Source of the DNA: Trichobilharzia regenti
Lineage: Eukaryota > Platyhelminthes > Trematoda > Strigeidida > Schistosomatidae
DNA: 64,000 bases
Direction of reading: 5' to 3'
NCBI GenBank assembly: GCA_944472135.2
Contig: OX235262.1
Location: 54,284,440 to 54,348,439 of the forward strand
Part shown: piece by piece, positions 33,842 to 43,079 of the stretch
Position numbering within the stretch: the stretch's first letter is position 1
Layout: each line of letters starts with the position of its first letter
Notes under the pieces: model-generated
What the model was told of the DNA's origin: nothing
Database searches by the model: none
What the model saw: only the letters and a program-made list of their open reading frames with translations
Made by a program: the position numbers and the translations under genes

Positions 33842-33919
33842 CATGCCTGTACAAACGGTATGCGAATCATGTAAATGCTTAATTTATGTGAAATATATTA
33901 TATTATATTATTATATTAT

Positions 33920-34197
33920 AACACTCCGTGAAAACTTCTTCACAGTCATGTATTCTAAAATATGGAATAGCCTACCCCTAGATGTCAGAACTTGCTCTTC
34001 GGTTACAAGCTTCAAACGCTCTCTATACAGACTGTTTCACTCTACTGATTATATTAATAAACTACTTACTCCTAGAACAAATCAACTACTAATCTACTGC
34101 AGCACCTAAAAGACGCACTTCAACACCCTTAGCAATCTGAAAACTATAAATAAACTAACAGCATGGATGCATAAAGACTTAGTACGGAACATACAGG
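33920..34197 (+). repeat. 278-bp direct duplication flanking element D, right copy
   Basis: Second copy of 26758-27035, one mismatch seen. It begins immediately after the D tail. At 34198 the sequence continues as C1 3' UTR (ATTAGTTTACCC). The left copy is followed instead by the D 5' end. The last 60 or so residues of C1 ORF2 are therefore present twice. Confidence 0.8.
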
Positions 34198-35193
34198 ATT
34201 AGTTTACCCTTAGAAATAGGACCTGTCACTCTATTGTAACCTTCAGACGCTTGCTATATAAGCTTTTACCTCAATTACTATCCCTACCAGAACCCATCAC
34301 TTATTTCTAAAACGCATCAGTCATTAGAACACTAAAACACTCAGACTCATTAATACACATTATGACACTAAATAAGACTTCGCATAAATAAGTGAAAACA
34401 CAACTACATTAATGAAAACTATTTACTAAAGTATTATATACAATTGACATAAACATTTATATATGTATGAAATATTAAATGTCCCCTTCATGTTCACATA
34501 CTTTCTCTTTCTGGTATTCTGCTGCTCCTATTCATCTTCTGGTCGAGGTCGAACAACCCTGCATCTAAACTGAAATGAGGACTAATTCCAAACCGTCTAT
34601 CTCATAACCACTCAAATTCCATGAACGATCCAATTCTACCATTTGAAGACGCTGGCGAACATGCTGTAAATGAGTATTCATGATCTGAAATGAAGAAGCA
34701 ACTGGTTTTCAAACAGTTTTCAGCATTTTACTCAACTTACGAATACAGTCCGCCATGCAGACACAAATGGAGCAAATGGAGAATTCTGTAATCGACCTCG
34801 GCACCATTTGATGCAGTAAAACAACCCAACATGACCTTATCTAGTTTTCACCTCCACGATCAAATTTCTTTCCTGTTATAAAATTACGATAAGACTGCTG
34901 AAAAAATGGAATAAATATATCACTGATCTCAACATAATACATCAATAACCTTTAAGCCAAGGGTGCTGTTCACAACAAAGTTATATAGGAGAATTGACTT
35001 CAAGCTTTATTTTTCCCAGATATCTGTATTACATTCATCTGATGTCTGGGTTTTTTGTTAATGCGAAGACAATATTTCTATATCTCTTTATGTGCTACAC
35101 AAACAGACTTTATAGCAGACTGTTCCGACTGACTCTAATGTCAGAAAGAACAACCAAACTGTAAATTCATCATACATCAAATTATGTGTAATT

Positions 35194-35197
<4 letters not shown>
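34198..35197 (+). other. C1 3' UTR, upstream of the A2 insertion
   Basis: Non-coding. It is homologous to the A-family 3' UTR near its end: TTGACTTCAAGCTTTATT, an internal hairpin CCCAGA/TCTGGG (35015-35020 with 35045-35050), then GTTAATGCGAAGACAATA. It runs to AATTTAT at about 35197, where the A2 tail begins. The C1 UTR continues at about 40860-40875 with ATAACTTATCCATGCCTG. Confidence 0.7.
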
Positions 35198-35226
<29 letters not shown>

Positions 35227-35548
35227 GTATATTCTCATTTTGTACATGAGAGACGCCAGTTTACAGGCATCATCAATATGATAAATTACATATACGATTA
35301 GCAATCATAATTAATAATAATGTTTTAATAAAGTACACATTTTTTCCTACTTGTGTAGGACACACCAAATATACAGGCATGGATAAGCATAAATTAAATT
35401 TCATAAATTCGGTTTATGGTTAAGTTACATGGTTGCTGGCGTTTTTGTTTTAATAATAATTATAATAATGTATATTCTCATATAAACATATAAATTTACA
35501 TGAAAATGCATGCCATTTTTTTAGGTCTGTGGGAACAATATGATAACC

Positions 35549-35812
35549 AGTCATTCAATGGAGCACATCATGAAATATAGGAATATTGACTTCGCATTAA
35601 CAAAAAAACCCAAGTAAGTTTCGGATGGATTAAAAATACTTGGGAAAAAATAAAGCTTGAAGTTATTCCACAATATAACAAGTCATTCAATGGAGCACAT
35701 CATGAAATATAGGAATGTTGTCTTCGCATTAACAAAAAAACCCAAGTAAGTTTTGGATGGATTAAAAATACTTGGGAAAAAATAAAGCTTGAAGTAATTC
35801 CTCAATATAACC
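35549..35812 (-). repeat. 132-bp tandem duplication in the A2 3' UTR
   Basis: Units at 35549-35680 and 35681-35812 each carry the internal hairpin CCCAAGTA/TACTTGGG and the GAAGTCAATA-type box (changed to GAAGACAACA in the second). A1 has a single unit at the corresponding place (10531-10661). The duplication is therefore specific to A2 or to its source copy. Confidence 0.85.
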
Positions 35813-36377
35813 TGGGTGTGTACAAATCCGAATCTCATTTTTGATTTGATTTATATCCAAATTGGGTAATAAGGAAGCTATTTTTACAGATACGATCAGT
35901 TATGTTATAAGCTACAATCGTGAAGTTGTATTACAAATTGATACTTTTCCATTGGTATAAGAGTATATTCCACAAATGTAATCCAGGTTGCGTCGTGGAG
36001 AAAGTTAATTCGTTATTAACCAGGCAACTGAAAGATACGGGACCAATAATGTTTGCAGATCATTTGTCATTGTAAATGGTCAAATATCCACATTATTCAT
36101 TCTCATTCAAAAAGTCAAATGGAAGCTGAAATGGTGAGAGAAAAAAGAAGACAAACAACAGCAACGCAAAAGAAAGCAACGGGAGTCCTTAAGGAGTGAT
36201 TAATAAATATATACATATATATTCTCTTTAGTAACTGTGGTTATTTTGGTACACAAACTAACTAGTCCCGTTATGCTAACTTTTATATTATGTGTGAACT
36301 AATATTACTGTCCTGTGTAGAAATGTTAATCATCTAGTTCCAATAATATTAAAATTTATAATTGTAGTTTGCTGTAA

Positions 36378-38012
36378 CTACACGTTTAAACAACTTAAAA
36401 TATCTATGTAGGGTGAAAAAGAGGGTGTAAGAGTCAGACGTATAAGTGCATTGTCATCTTTGAGCAGTCTGGTGACTGAGGAGATGAACACTGGAAGTGT
36501 GTTTGCATCGCGCACATTAGCTGGTAGTCTATTCCAAATGACTGAAAACTTATTTAAGAAGAAGTTGTACCGCACGTAAGTCTGACAGTGCTCCATAGCA
36601 GCTAGGTTGTGATGATTTCTAAGATTGTAACTGATGACAGCGGTAGGTTTAGTTATTGGCTCGGAGGAATGCAAGAGAAGATTAGTTAGCTTATAGTAAA
36701 AGATAAGGTTTAGCTTAAGGCGTCTTTTCCAGAGGGGTTCTAATCTTAGTCTTACGCATCTCTCATGGTATTCCAGACTACTTTCTAAACCAAGAGTTCT
36801 TGAGGTAAACTGCCGTTGCACTCCCTCTAATTTAAGCTTGTCATTTTGTCTTAGTCCGCTAAGAATAAACGGGCAGTATTCTAAGATAGGTCGGACACAT
36901 ACTTTGTATAATAAAACCCTAGTTTCACAACAAAAGAAATTGCGTGTTATGCATCCTATCAGCCTACGCGTTTTACGTCTGGCATAATCAGTCTGTTCAG
37001 CGAACGTTAGGTTACTAGAGTATCTAATACCGAGATCTACGACTGAATTGAGCTTAGCTAGTTTTCGCCCATTTATTTCAAGGTTTAGATCAAGCTTACT
37101 GTTGCCGATACAAATCCAGCCGCATTTGTCAATGTTAAAATTTAGACAGGATTCAGCACACCACGTTGCAAGGCTACTTAGTTCAAGATGTATTTTATCT
37201 ACCATATCGCTTAATTCATGAGTGTAGCAGGAGTAGACGACTTTGAGGTCGTCAGCATATAGGAATGGTTTACCTGAGGTGAAGCACTTGCAAATGCTGT
37301 TAATGTAAACTGTGAATAAAAGTGGACCTAGGACACTACCTTGCACGACCCCACTTGAGATTTGCCTAGGGTGAGACAATACAGATCCAACTTTGGTTAT
37401 TTGTACCCTGTTGCTTAGAAATGATTTTAACCAGTTCAGTAATGGGTTGCGAATTCCACAAGAGTACAGCTTCTCAAAGAGAATACTGTGAGATACCATG
37501 TCAAATGCCCTAGATATATCGAAGTATAGAACAACGACTAGCTTACGTGCTTCGCGATTACTAGTGATGCAGTTGAAAAAGTCGAAGTGGCAAGTAACGC
37601 AGGATCTATTTTTGAGAAATCCGTGTTGAGACCTTGTAACAAGATCCTCCCTAATTAGGTAGTCTGACAATTGATCCTTTACAACTTTCTCCATGATTCG
37701 TGAGATAACTGGGGTTATATTTATGGGTCTGTAATTGCGGACGTTTGCCCTATCACCAGATTTGTAATGTGGAATTATGAAGCTAGTTTTCCACTCACTA
37801 GGGTAAGTGCCAGTGTCCATAGATATTGAGAAGAATTTAAGAAGTAACAAGGGTATATCACACCCACTGTTTTTGAAAATTATCGAAGCGAGGCCATCCG
37901 GTCCCGTACTAGTGGAAGGTTTAAGGCTTTTAATTGCTTGTACTATTAGTTGATTAGTGAACACAATGCTTTCAAGGGAAGAGATAGTAAGGGGAGCGGT
38001 TTCACCAGGCAT
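36378..38012 (-). CDS. A2 ORF2, C-terminal part: reverse transcriptase
   Basis: RT half of family-A ORF2, which would reverse-transcribe element RNA. From MPGETAPLTISSLE it contains KSLKPSTSTGPDGLASIIF, NYRPINITPVISRIMEKV, QHGFLKNRSCVTCHFDFF, YFDISRAFDMV (motif A), SSGVVQGSVLGPLLF (motif B), YADDLKVVY (motif C) and the C-terminal SYNLRNHHNLAAMEHCQ to the stop. It is in a different phase from the endonuclease half because of a one-base loss at about 38049-38053 (GAAAG where GAAAAG would restore ICELFSDWFANFS). The true protein probably joins both parts; the ATG at 38012 is unlikely to be a real start. Confidence 0.88.
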   Translation of the reverse strand: MPGETAPLTISSLESIVFTNQLIVQAIKSLKPSTSTGPDGLASIIFKNSGCDIPLLLLKFFSISMDTGTYPSEWKTSFIIPHYKSGDRANVRNYRPINITPVISRIMEKVVKDQLSDYLIREDLVTRSQHGFLKNRSCVTCHFDFFNCITSNREARKLVVVLYFDISRAFDMVSHSILFEKLYSCGIRNPLLNWLKSFLSNRVQITKVGSVLSHPRQISSGVVQGSVLGPLLFTVYINSICKCFTSGKPFLYADDLKVVYSCYTHELSDMVDKIHLELSSLATWCAESCLNFNIDKCGWICIGNSKLDLNLEINGRKLAKLNSVVDLGIRYSSNLTFAEQTDYARRKTRRLIGCITRNFFCCETRVLLYKVCVRPILEYCPFILSGLRQNDKLKLEGVQRQFTSRTLGLESSLEYHERCVRLRLEPLWKRRLKLNLIFYYKLTNLLLHSSEPITKPTAVISYNLRNHHNLAAMEHCQTYVRYNFFLNKFSVIWNRLPANVRDANTLPVFISSVTRLLKDDNALIRLTLTPSFSPYIDILSCLNV

Positions 38013-38020
38013 ATGTGTTT

Positions 38021-39367
38021 CTAAACTAAAGTTTGCAAACCAATCACTGAAAGTTCACAGATAGTGGCAGGTTCATTGTAGATTACTTTGTCGTGAAGTA
38101 AGTATGGGATTTCCCTCGCTGACTGCATTCGTTTTTTAAGAAGTGCCGTTAAGTTATAAACTTTGGAGGTACTTTCAAGTGCCGTTAACTCTTCGTCGAG
38201 GTCCTTTTGAGAACGTAGGCGCTTGATAGATTCAAGAGACTCGTGGATTGAGAGCAATAGTGATATGTCCTTAGTGGAATAGTACTGTTTCTTCAGTTTC
38301 CTTAACTTATTACGGTGTGCCCTTGGAATATATTCAGTTCGGTGTCTACTTAATTTCACTATTTTATTTGGGGCAACTGTATCTAGACAAAGGGTAACAT
38401 TCCTGTAAAACAGGGTTACTAAGGCCTCCAGGGAGTCAGTGGTAAAATAGTCATCCCATTGACAGAGTCGAATAAGTTCTTGGACTAATCCCCAGTCTGT
38501 ATATTTGTAACTACGACATATTGTGCTTCCTGAGTCTTGTTTGTTTCCTGTATTTAGTGGTGAGAAAGGCAGAGAGCAGAGTACCATTCTATGGTCACTA
38601 CTGGAAAATCTATTACCAACATAAGTGGATACTGGGATTGTGTCATGACAAAAAACAAGGTCCAAAATGTTGTCCCCACGAGTAGGTGTCTGGACGTGTT
38701 GTTGCCATCCATAACAGTCTATAGTGGCAAGTAATTCGTCGAAGCGTTGGGGGCCGGAACTAGTTAGCCAATTGACTTCTGGAAGATTGAAGTCCCCTGC
38801 AATTATTTTGTAATTAGCACTAAACGAGGATGCATGTGCAAACGATTTAGCTAATAACGCATCAGTTTCTTTTGTTGCGCTTGGTGCTCGATAAACACAG
38901 CCTATGAGAAGTTTGTACTTATCTCCATGTAAGACAACCCAGAGTGAGTCAGGTACATTATTCATTGTTTCATCTTCCACCTTACTGACTACAAATGAGT
39001 TATGTATATATATGAGACATCCTCCACCACGCTTGCAATCTCTGTTTGCACGGTGTACAGTGTAATCATCGATACCTATATGCACATCAAGTACTGAGGA
39101 TGAGCACCATGACTCAGTAATCAGAGCTACAGTAGGCTTGGCGACTAATAATAATGTCCTTAGTTCAGATATCTTATTGATTAAGGAGCGTGCATTAATT
39201 AGCAATATCGTGAATAAGTCACGGGATACTACAAACTGGCTTAAAATGTCACCATAACCTAAATCTATTTGTGCGTCAGCACCGCAAGAATTTATGAATG
39301 AAAAGGAGGTCGGACTGGGTGTCTGCACATCGGAGTTGGTGTGCAATGAGGTGGTCCTAGGTGCCAT
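38021..39367 (-). CDS. A2 ORF2, N-terminal part: endonuclease
   Basis: APE-type endonuclease half of family-A ORF2, predicted to nick target DNA. From ATG 39367 it reads MAPRTTSLHTNSDV, then FTILLINARSLINKIS (Asn motif), VALITESWCSSS (Glu), CKRGGGCLIYI, LIGCVYRAPSATK, IAGDFNLPEVNW (Asp/Asn), TPTRGDNILDLVF and SSSDHRMVLCSLPF (catalytic Asp-His). A linker rich in Lys and Leu follows. It stops after CELSVIGLQTLV because of the one-base loss shared with A1. It overlaps ORF1 by 76 bases in the -1 phase. Confidence 0.9.
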   Translation of the reverse strand: MAPRTTSLHTNSDVQTPSPTSFSFINSCGADAQIDLGYGDILSQFVVSRDLFTILLINARSLINKISELRTLLLVAKPTVALITESWCSSSVLDVHIGIDDYTVHRANRDCKRGGGCLIYIHNSFVVSKVEDETMNNVPDSLWVVLHGDKYKLLIGCVYRAPSATKETDALLAKSFAHASSFSANYKIIAGDFNLPEVNWLTSSGPQRFDELLATIDCYGWQQHVQTPTRGDNILDLVFCHDTIPVSTYVGNRFSSSDHRMVLCSLPFSPLNTGNKQDSGSTICRSYKYTDWGLVQELIRLCQWDDYFTTDSLEALVTLFYRNVTLCLDTVAPNKIVKLSRHRTEYIPRAHRNKLRKLKKQYYSTKDISLLLSIHESLESIKRLRSQKDLDEELTALESTSKVYNLTALLKKRMQSAREIPYLLHDKVIYNEPATICELSVIGLQTLV

Positions 39368-40761
39368 GGGTCGTACCAGTGATTCAGGACACCTGGAAAA
39401 TTTACCATGTGTTCCTGGATATAAGGGTAGTACAGGTTGGGCCTAGGTTGGCGGTTAAAAGGCATAGCATCAGAAGGTCTACCCATCCAACTGCTATTCG
39501 TCATACCGGTATACACCTTCGGGTTGTTTTTATAACTTAAAGGGAATTGTGAAGGAAGGTGCTTTGGCTGCAAGACTTTAGGAGTCTTGGAGCCTGACTT
39601 TCTATAAGGTGGAGCATGCGGAACACCTCCAGATGTACTTATGTTTCGAGAGGAGTTTTTCGTAACAAGTGATGGTTTGTTGGCATTCTTACTCTCAGCA
39701 GGCTTATTGAATACAAAGTATTCTTCCCCATCATTAGTCTCAACCCTGCGAAATTTGTTCATCGTGGTGAGGTTACTACGTTTGGGGGGAAATTTCTTAG
39801 AACAACTTGCAGAAGTTCTAGTCATTTTAACATCTTTCGATGAGGCTTTGTTTACAGGGGTACTGGTATCTAAATCAGTTCCTAGTTCCATTGGCAGGTG
39901 TGGTTGTTGTGTAGTTTGCTGAATGCTAGTTTCAGCACTAGGTGTCTGTTGCTGTGCACGATCCTTATTTGGTAAATCTAAGCTAGAGGAGGTGACCAGG
40001 TTATTACTACGCATTATTCTGCGCTGACACGGTGTTTTATCCTGAGCTACGGTTATAGACTTATAACTGCTATTCAGTCTTAAGTGATCCTGACATTTAG
40101 TAAACTTACTAGCATCAAGGGAATTACTGAATTTAAAAATGATTGGGCAATTAGCCTGGTTAGACTTTTTACGAAGTCGTTTGCATTCACATGGAACACT
40201 AGCCATGCCGCAACAAATCAGGATTTTGTGTCTTACAGTTTTCAGGGGCAGAGAATCTGGGACGTTGTAAACTATAGCTTGGTGAGAAGAGGTTATACGC
40301 TTCATCACCTCCGTAGCCAAGCAGTCAATCAGATTTTCAGCTTTATTTAGGTTGTCTGGAGATATTTTAGGATGCCTTTCTAAAAGACAGGCTATTGGGT
40401 CTAAATTCAAAAGCTTATTTTGAGTTACATCCAGTAAACACTTAACCTGGCCAATATCAGAACGGCTCTCCGTGGTATTTGAGATTGGCAGTGACATACT
40501 ATCAAACTGATCTAATTTTTTCTGAATTTCACTTACTTGCCTCTGCATATCTTTCAAAAGGAGGTTTAGTTTACAGAACTCAGAGTTCTCTAACAGAACA
40601 TCTTTCACCTGTATCACAGGAGTGAGATCTGCACTCAAACCATTTTGAGAGCTAGTAGTTGATACTGTATTACGAGGCGGTAATGCAGTTATAACCGAAT
40701 TTAAGCCACTATCTAAAACAATTGTGTTTCTACGAACACGTTTTTTAGAGATTTGGACCAT
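39292..40761 (-). CDS. A2 ORF1: RNA-binding protein
   Basis: A complete 489-codon ORF1 starting MVQISKKRVRRNTIV (basic N terminus). A short coiled-coil-like segment (CKLNLLLKDMQRQVSEIQKK, about residues 62-81) precedes the conserved core: AIVYNVPDSLPLKTVRHKIL, CECKRLRKKSNQANCPIIFK, YKSITVAQDKTPCQRR. This core resembles the RRM plus C-terminal domain of CR1-like ORF1 proteins and is shared with C1 and E. The C-terminal half is Ser/Lys/Pro-rich, then Pro/His/Tyr-rich, with no zinc knuckle seen. The likely role is binding element RNA in the ribonucleoprotein particle. Confidence 0.85.
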   Translation of the reverse strand: MVQISKKRVRRNTIVLDSGLNSVITALPPRNTVSTTSSQNGLSADLTPVIQVKDVLLENSEFCKLNLLLKDMQRQVSEIQKKLDQFDSMSLPISNTTESRSDIGQVKCLLDVTQNKLLNLDPIACLLERHPKISPDNLNKAENLIDCLATEVMKRITSSHQAIVYNVPDSLPLKTVRHKILICCGMASVPCECKRLRKKSNQANCPIIFKFSNSLDASKFTKCQDHLRLNSSYKSITVAQDKTPCQRRIMRSNNLVTSSSLDLPNKDRAQQQTPSAETSIQQTTQQPHLPMELGTDLDTSTPVNKASSKDVKMTRTSASCSKKFPPKRSNLTTMNKFRRVETNDGEEYFVFNKPAESKNANKPSLVTKNSSRNISTSGGVPHAPPYRKSGSKTPKVLQPKHLPSQFPLSYKNNPKVYTGMTNSSWMGRPSDAMPFNRQPRPNLYYPYIQEHMVNFPGVLNHWYDPWHLGPPHCTPTPMCRHPVRPPFHS

Positions 40762-40860
40762 AATTTCAAGAATTATATGACAATAAGCAGTAAATAAATT
40801 TCAGAGCAAACACGTGCAAAAATGTCACCAATTTCGAACGTACCGCCAGAACAAATGCAA

Positions 40861-40937
40861 TAATATAACAAATATAATAACTTATCCATGCCTGTACAAT
40901 TGGTATGTTCCTGCATAAACAGGAAGAAATGAATATA
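40861..40937 (+). other. C1 terminal tail with two hairpins
   Basis: Stem 1 CATGCC/GGTATG (40887-40892 with 40902-40907) and stem 2 TTCCTG/CAGGAA (40908-40913 with 40920-40925), then an A-rich end abutting the B2 codon at 40938. The upstream sequence aligns with the A1 tail (CTTATCCATGCCTGTA in both), which identifies this as the separated end of C1. Confidence 0.75.
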
Positions 40938-41996
40938 TAAATACGTTCGCTGTGACTTCCTTGATTACACATCTGCATTTGACTGTTCCCAGGTCTCTCT
41001 TGTTAAGTAAGCTTGCTGCAACACAGGCTGAGAGCTGGACAAATAAGTGGTTGCATTCCTATTTTTCTGACAGGAAGCAGTACACCGTCTACAGTGGCAA
41101 GTCATCCACCACCTCACTTACTTTAGCTGGTGTTCCTCAAGGTCCTGTTCTTTCTCCCTTTCTGTTTTCGTTTCTCTTACATGACTTGCCTCATTCTGGT
41201 GTAGCCACTTTTGTTAAGTATGCCGATCACCTCTCGGTTTCTATGCCTGTCAACTCTCAGTCAGATTGTTCCAAATTAAATAACTTTCTGTCGGAAATTA
41301 GTCAGTGGTCCTCTTCAAACGGACTTGAGCTTAATCCGTCTAAATGTCAGGTAGTCAATTTCACTTTCAGACGTAAACGTGACCCACAGCAACTAGTTAG
41401 CTCACATGGCCCCACTATCAGTGACGGCACAGAGGTTGAAAATACATCTAATGTCAAGTATCTTGGGCTGAGTTTTTCCACCGATCTCTCCTGGTCCTCC
41501 CACATCTTGCTAGTTACTAGAAAGATGTTTCGCTTAACGTTCTACATTAGGAAATTTAGGCAGTCTGGTATAAAGCAATCTTTACTTTCTGAGTTTGTAA
41601 ATTCTTGTATTCTTCCCATCCTCCTTTACTGCTCCCCATTAGTCTTTCCTGGACTACTTAAGAAAGACTTTGCTTTGCTGAGAAGGGCAGGCACTAAAAG
41701 CCGTTAGTAGGGCAAGTGGGATATCGTTAAACCAACTGGTGAACACTATTGTAGATAGACATATTATGTCATGTAAGAAACTATCGAATACAATATTGTC
41801 GGACCCCGAGAATCCTCTCTATACGCAGCTGTCTACTTGCATTTCATCTGGTAGAACTAGAAGCAGCTGTAGGAGGCTATATGCTAGGACCACCAAATAC
41901 AAAAACTCCACAATACCATATCTGGCACAGCTGTTATGTGATGAGAAATCCGTTGGGTGTGACACGATATACTTACTGCGGCACTCTAACAAATAG
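40938..41996 (+). pseudogene. B2 3' half: RT motif A to C terminus
   Basis: It opens with KYVRCDFLDYTSAFD (motif A), loses frame by a small deletion just after (TTTGACTGTTCCC), and continues with VPRSLLLSKLAATQAESW, LAGVPQGPVLSPFLFSFLL and KYADHLSVSM. The catalytic motif YADD has become YADH. Another frameshift near 41690 breaks RRALKAVSRA; the last part (41739-41996) is open to the stop and ends RHSNK. Inactive. It is the separated 3' half of the copy starting at 18065. Confidence 0.8.
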
Positions 41997-42310
41997 TCTC
42001 ATTAGTTTTTGTTTTCCTTTCCTCGTTACTATTACACTGTTGTTCTCATCTTCTATCACACATCAACTTTATATTTCATATCCTGTGTTGCATTGTTTGA
42101 AATGTAATACTCTACGCTGTTTTTTATTTTTATTTATTTTATTCATTTATAACTTATTTATTTTATTTTTATTTATTTATCTTTGATTTTAAAAATCTTA
42201 TATAATTTATGAGGTAATAAGATGCAATATACTGTAATGCACGCTGAAAATTCCATACCTGTACCACAAATACCGTTTGGAATAAAGCTGTTATTATTCT
42301 ATTCTATTCT

Positions 42311-43079
42311 ATTATTCTACGAATTGAATAGCTCCTTCCCGTATGTATTCTGTAAATGTATTTTTAATCATGTGCTACCCTTATTTGTTTTTAATCAATT
42401 TAATTGTCCCTCAGAACTGCCACTTCTCTGAAGTAGCTTTCAGTGGCTCAGATTTAGTAAGGCTTGATTGACGAGCGACTTTATTGCATATCCCCGCTAT
42501 GACGCTTGTTGCTATGTTGCTATTGGTTTCAAGTGGCCTTGGTTTTGGGGGAAGATTTAACTGATCTAATATTGCGATTTCATAGACATAACTCAGGCTC
42601 ATAGATGAAAGAAAGTTATAATCCTGGAATAAAGACAAGTTTTTCATAAGGTAAAGAGGACATTATTCTTCAGTTTATTTGTATATATACTATCGTGCAT
42701 TGAGTTGCACTGAGTTCTTAGTGCAACTGTATGTAACTGCATTTACATAAAGTAAAACATTACGAATGCTCCTATTTTTGGAATAGAAAACATGATTCTT
42801 TTCGTTAAGTCTAGTAATGAAGAATGGAATATCTTACACGTCAGTGTCGTTTAATTGAAGTTTTAATCCTTGTAGGCCCTTCAAGGAATAGATTCTGGAC
42901 GGAGAACTCCTATGGAAACTGAAAGTACTTTTAGTTCACTAAATCTTACTGACTTCCTGTATAAATTTGATATCTGTTAAGTGTTTATGTAAAGTTTGCT
43001 GGAGTATTCAATAAAGTAAAAGTCGTAGTGCATAATTCCTAGACATGTTATAGTCATTGGTATTGCCAGGATACCACTT
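42311..43079. other. Anonymous DNA
   Basis: No gene recognised. A 78-codon minus-strand frame at 42411-42647 has no motif I know. Confidence 0.4.

Larger units (their letters stand above)
27036..33919 (+). mobile_element. Element D: CR1-like, endonuclease deleted, with internal insert
   Basis: D begins at GTTCGAAGTTGG, which matches the 5' end of A2 (GTTCGAAATTGG on the minus strand near 40838). It ends with a CR1-type double hairpin (CATGCC/GGTATG at 33842-33847 with 33857-33862; second stem 33868-33876 with 33882-33890) and a (TTATA)n tail at 33891-33919. Between them lie a promoter-like pair of monomers, an ORF1-RT fusion, a minus-strand insertion starting at about 29745, a satellite array and 3' UTR. 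It is flanked by a 278-bp direct duplication. Confidence 0.72.
35197..40860 (-). mobile_element. Family-A CR1-like element A2, near full length
   Basis: The most complete A copy, about 5.66 kb on the minus strand. Its 3' end (plus-strand left) has (TTA)n and the double hairpin at 35197-35275. It has a 3' UTR of about 1.2 kb, both ORFs, and a short 5' UTR that includes GCGGTACGTTCGAA on the minus strand near 40838-40850, shared with C1 and D. Flanks suggest an ATATAATA duplication, but the microsatellite tail makes that ambiguous. It sits in the 3' tail of C1, a few bases before the C1 hairpins. The only obvious coding lesion is a one-base loss in ORF2 near 38049-38053. Confidence 0.9.
19923..40937 (+). 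mobile_element. Family-C CR1-like element C1, interrupted three times
   Basis: C1 starts at about 19923, shortly before GCGGTACGTTC, a 5' end shared with A2. It ends at 40937 after a CR1-type double hairpin (40887-40925). Its parts are: 19923-23761 (ORF1 and the first part of ORF2); 25876-27035 (rest of ORF2 and the start of the 3' UTR); 33920-35197 (a duplicated 278-bp segment, then 3' UTR); and about 40860-40937 (tail). The interrupting elements are B4, D and A2. Continuity holds at each break: codons join at B4, the 3' UTR continues at 34198 after D, and the tail aligns with the A1 tail across A2. Confidence 0.8.
18065..42310 (+). mobile_element. Family-B element B2, split by about 21 kb of nested insertions
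   Basis: B2 begins at 18065 with GGCGGCCTGCTT, only about 20 bp after the tail of B1. Its frame runs to DKGA at about 19922. A B-type frame starting with KYVRCDFLDYTSAFD appears at 40938 and runs to a family-B 3' terminus at about 42240-42310 (ATTCCA/TGGAAT stem, GGAATAAAG). In intact B5 the same residues run DKGAKFVRTAFLDYTAAFD, so the two halves join at a single codon. The simplest reading is one element interrupted by C1 and everything nested in C1. Confidence 0.75.

Noticed and set aside
36378..38012. A2 RT half as a separate gene with its own start codon
   Set aside because: Codons upstream of its ATG continue the ORF2 sequence in the shifted phase, and family C, D and E proteins show this as the middle of ORF2.
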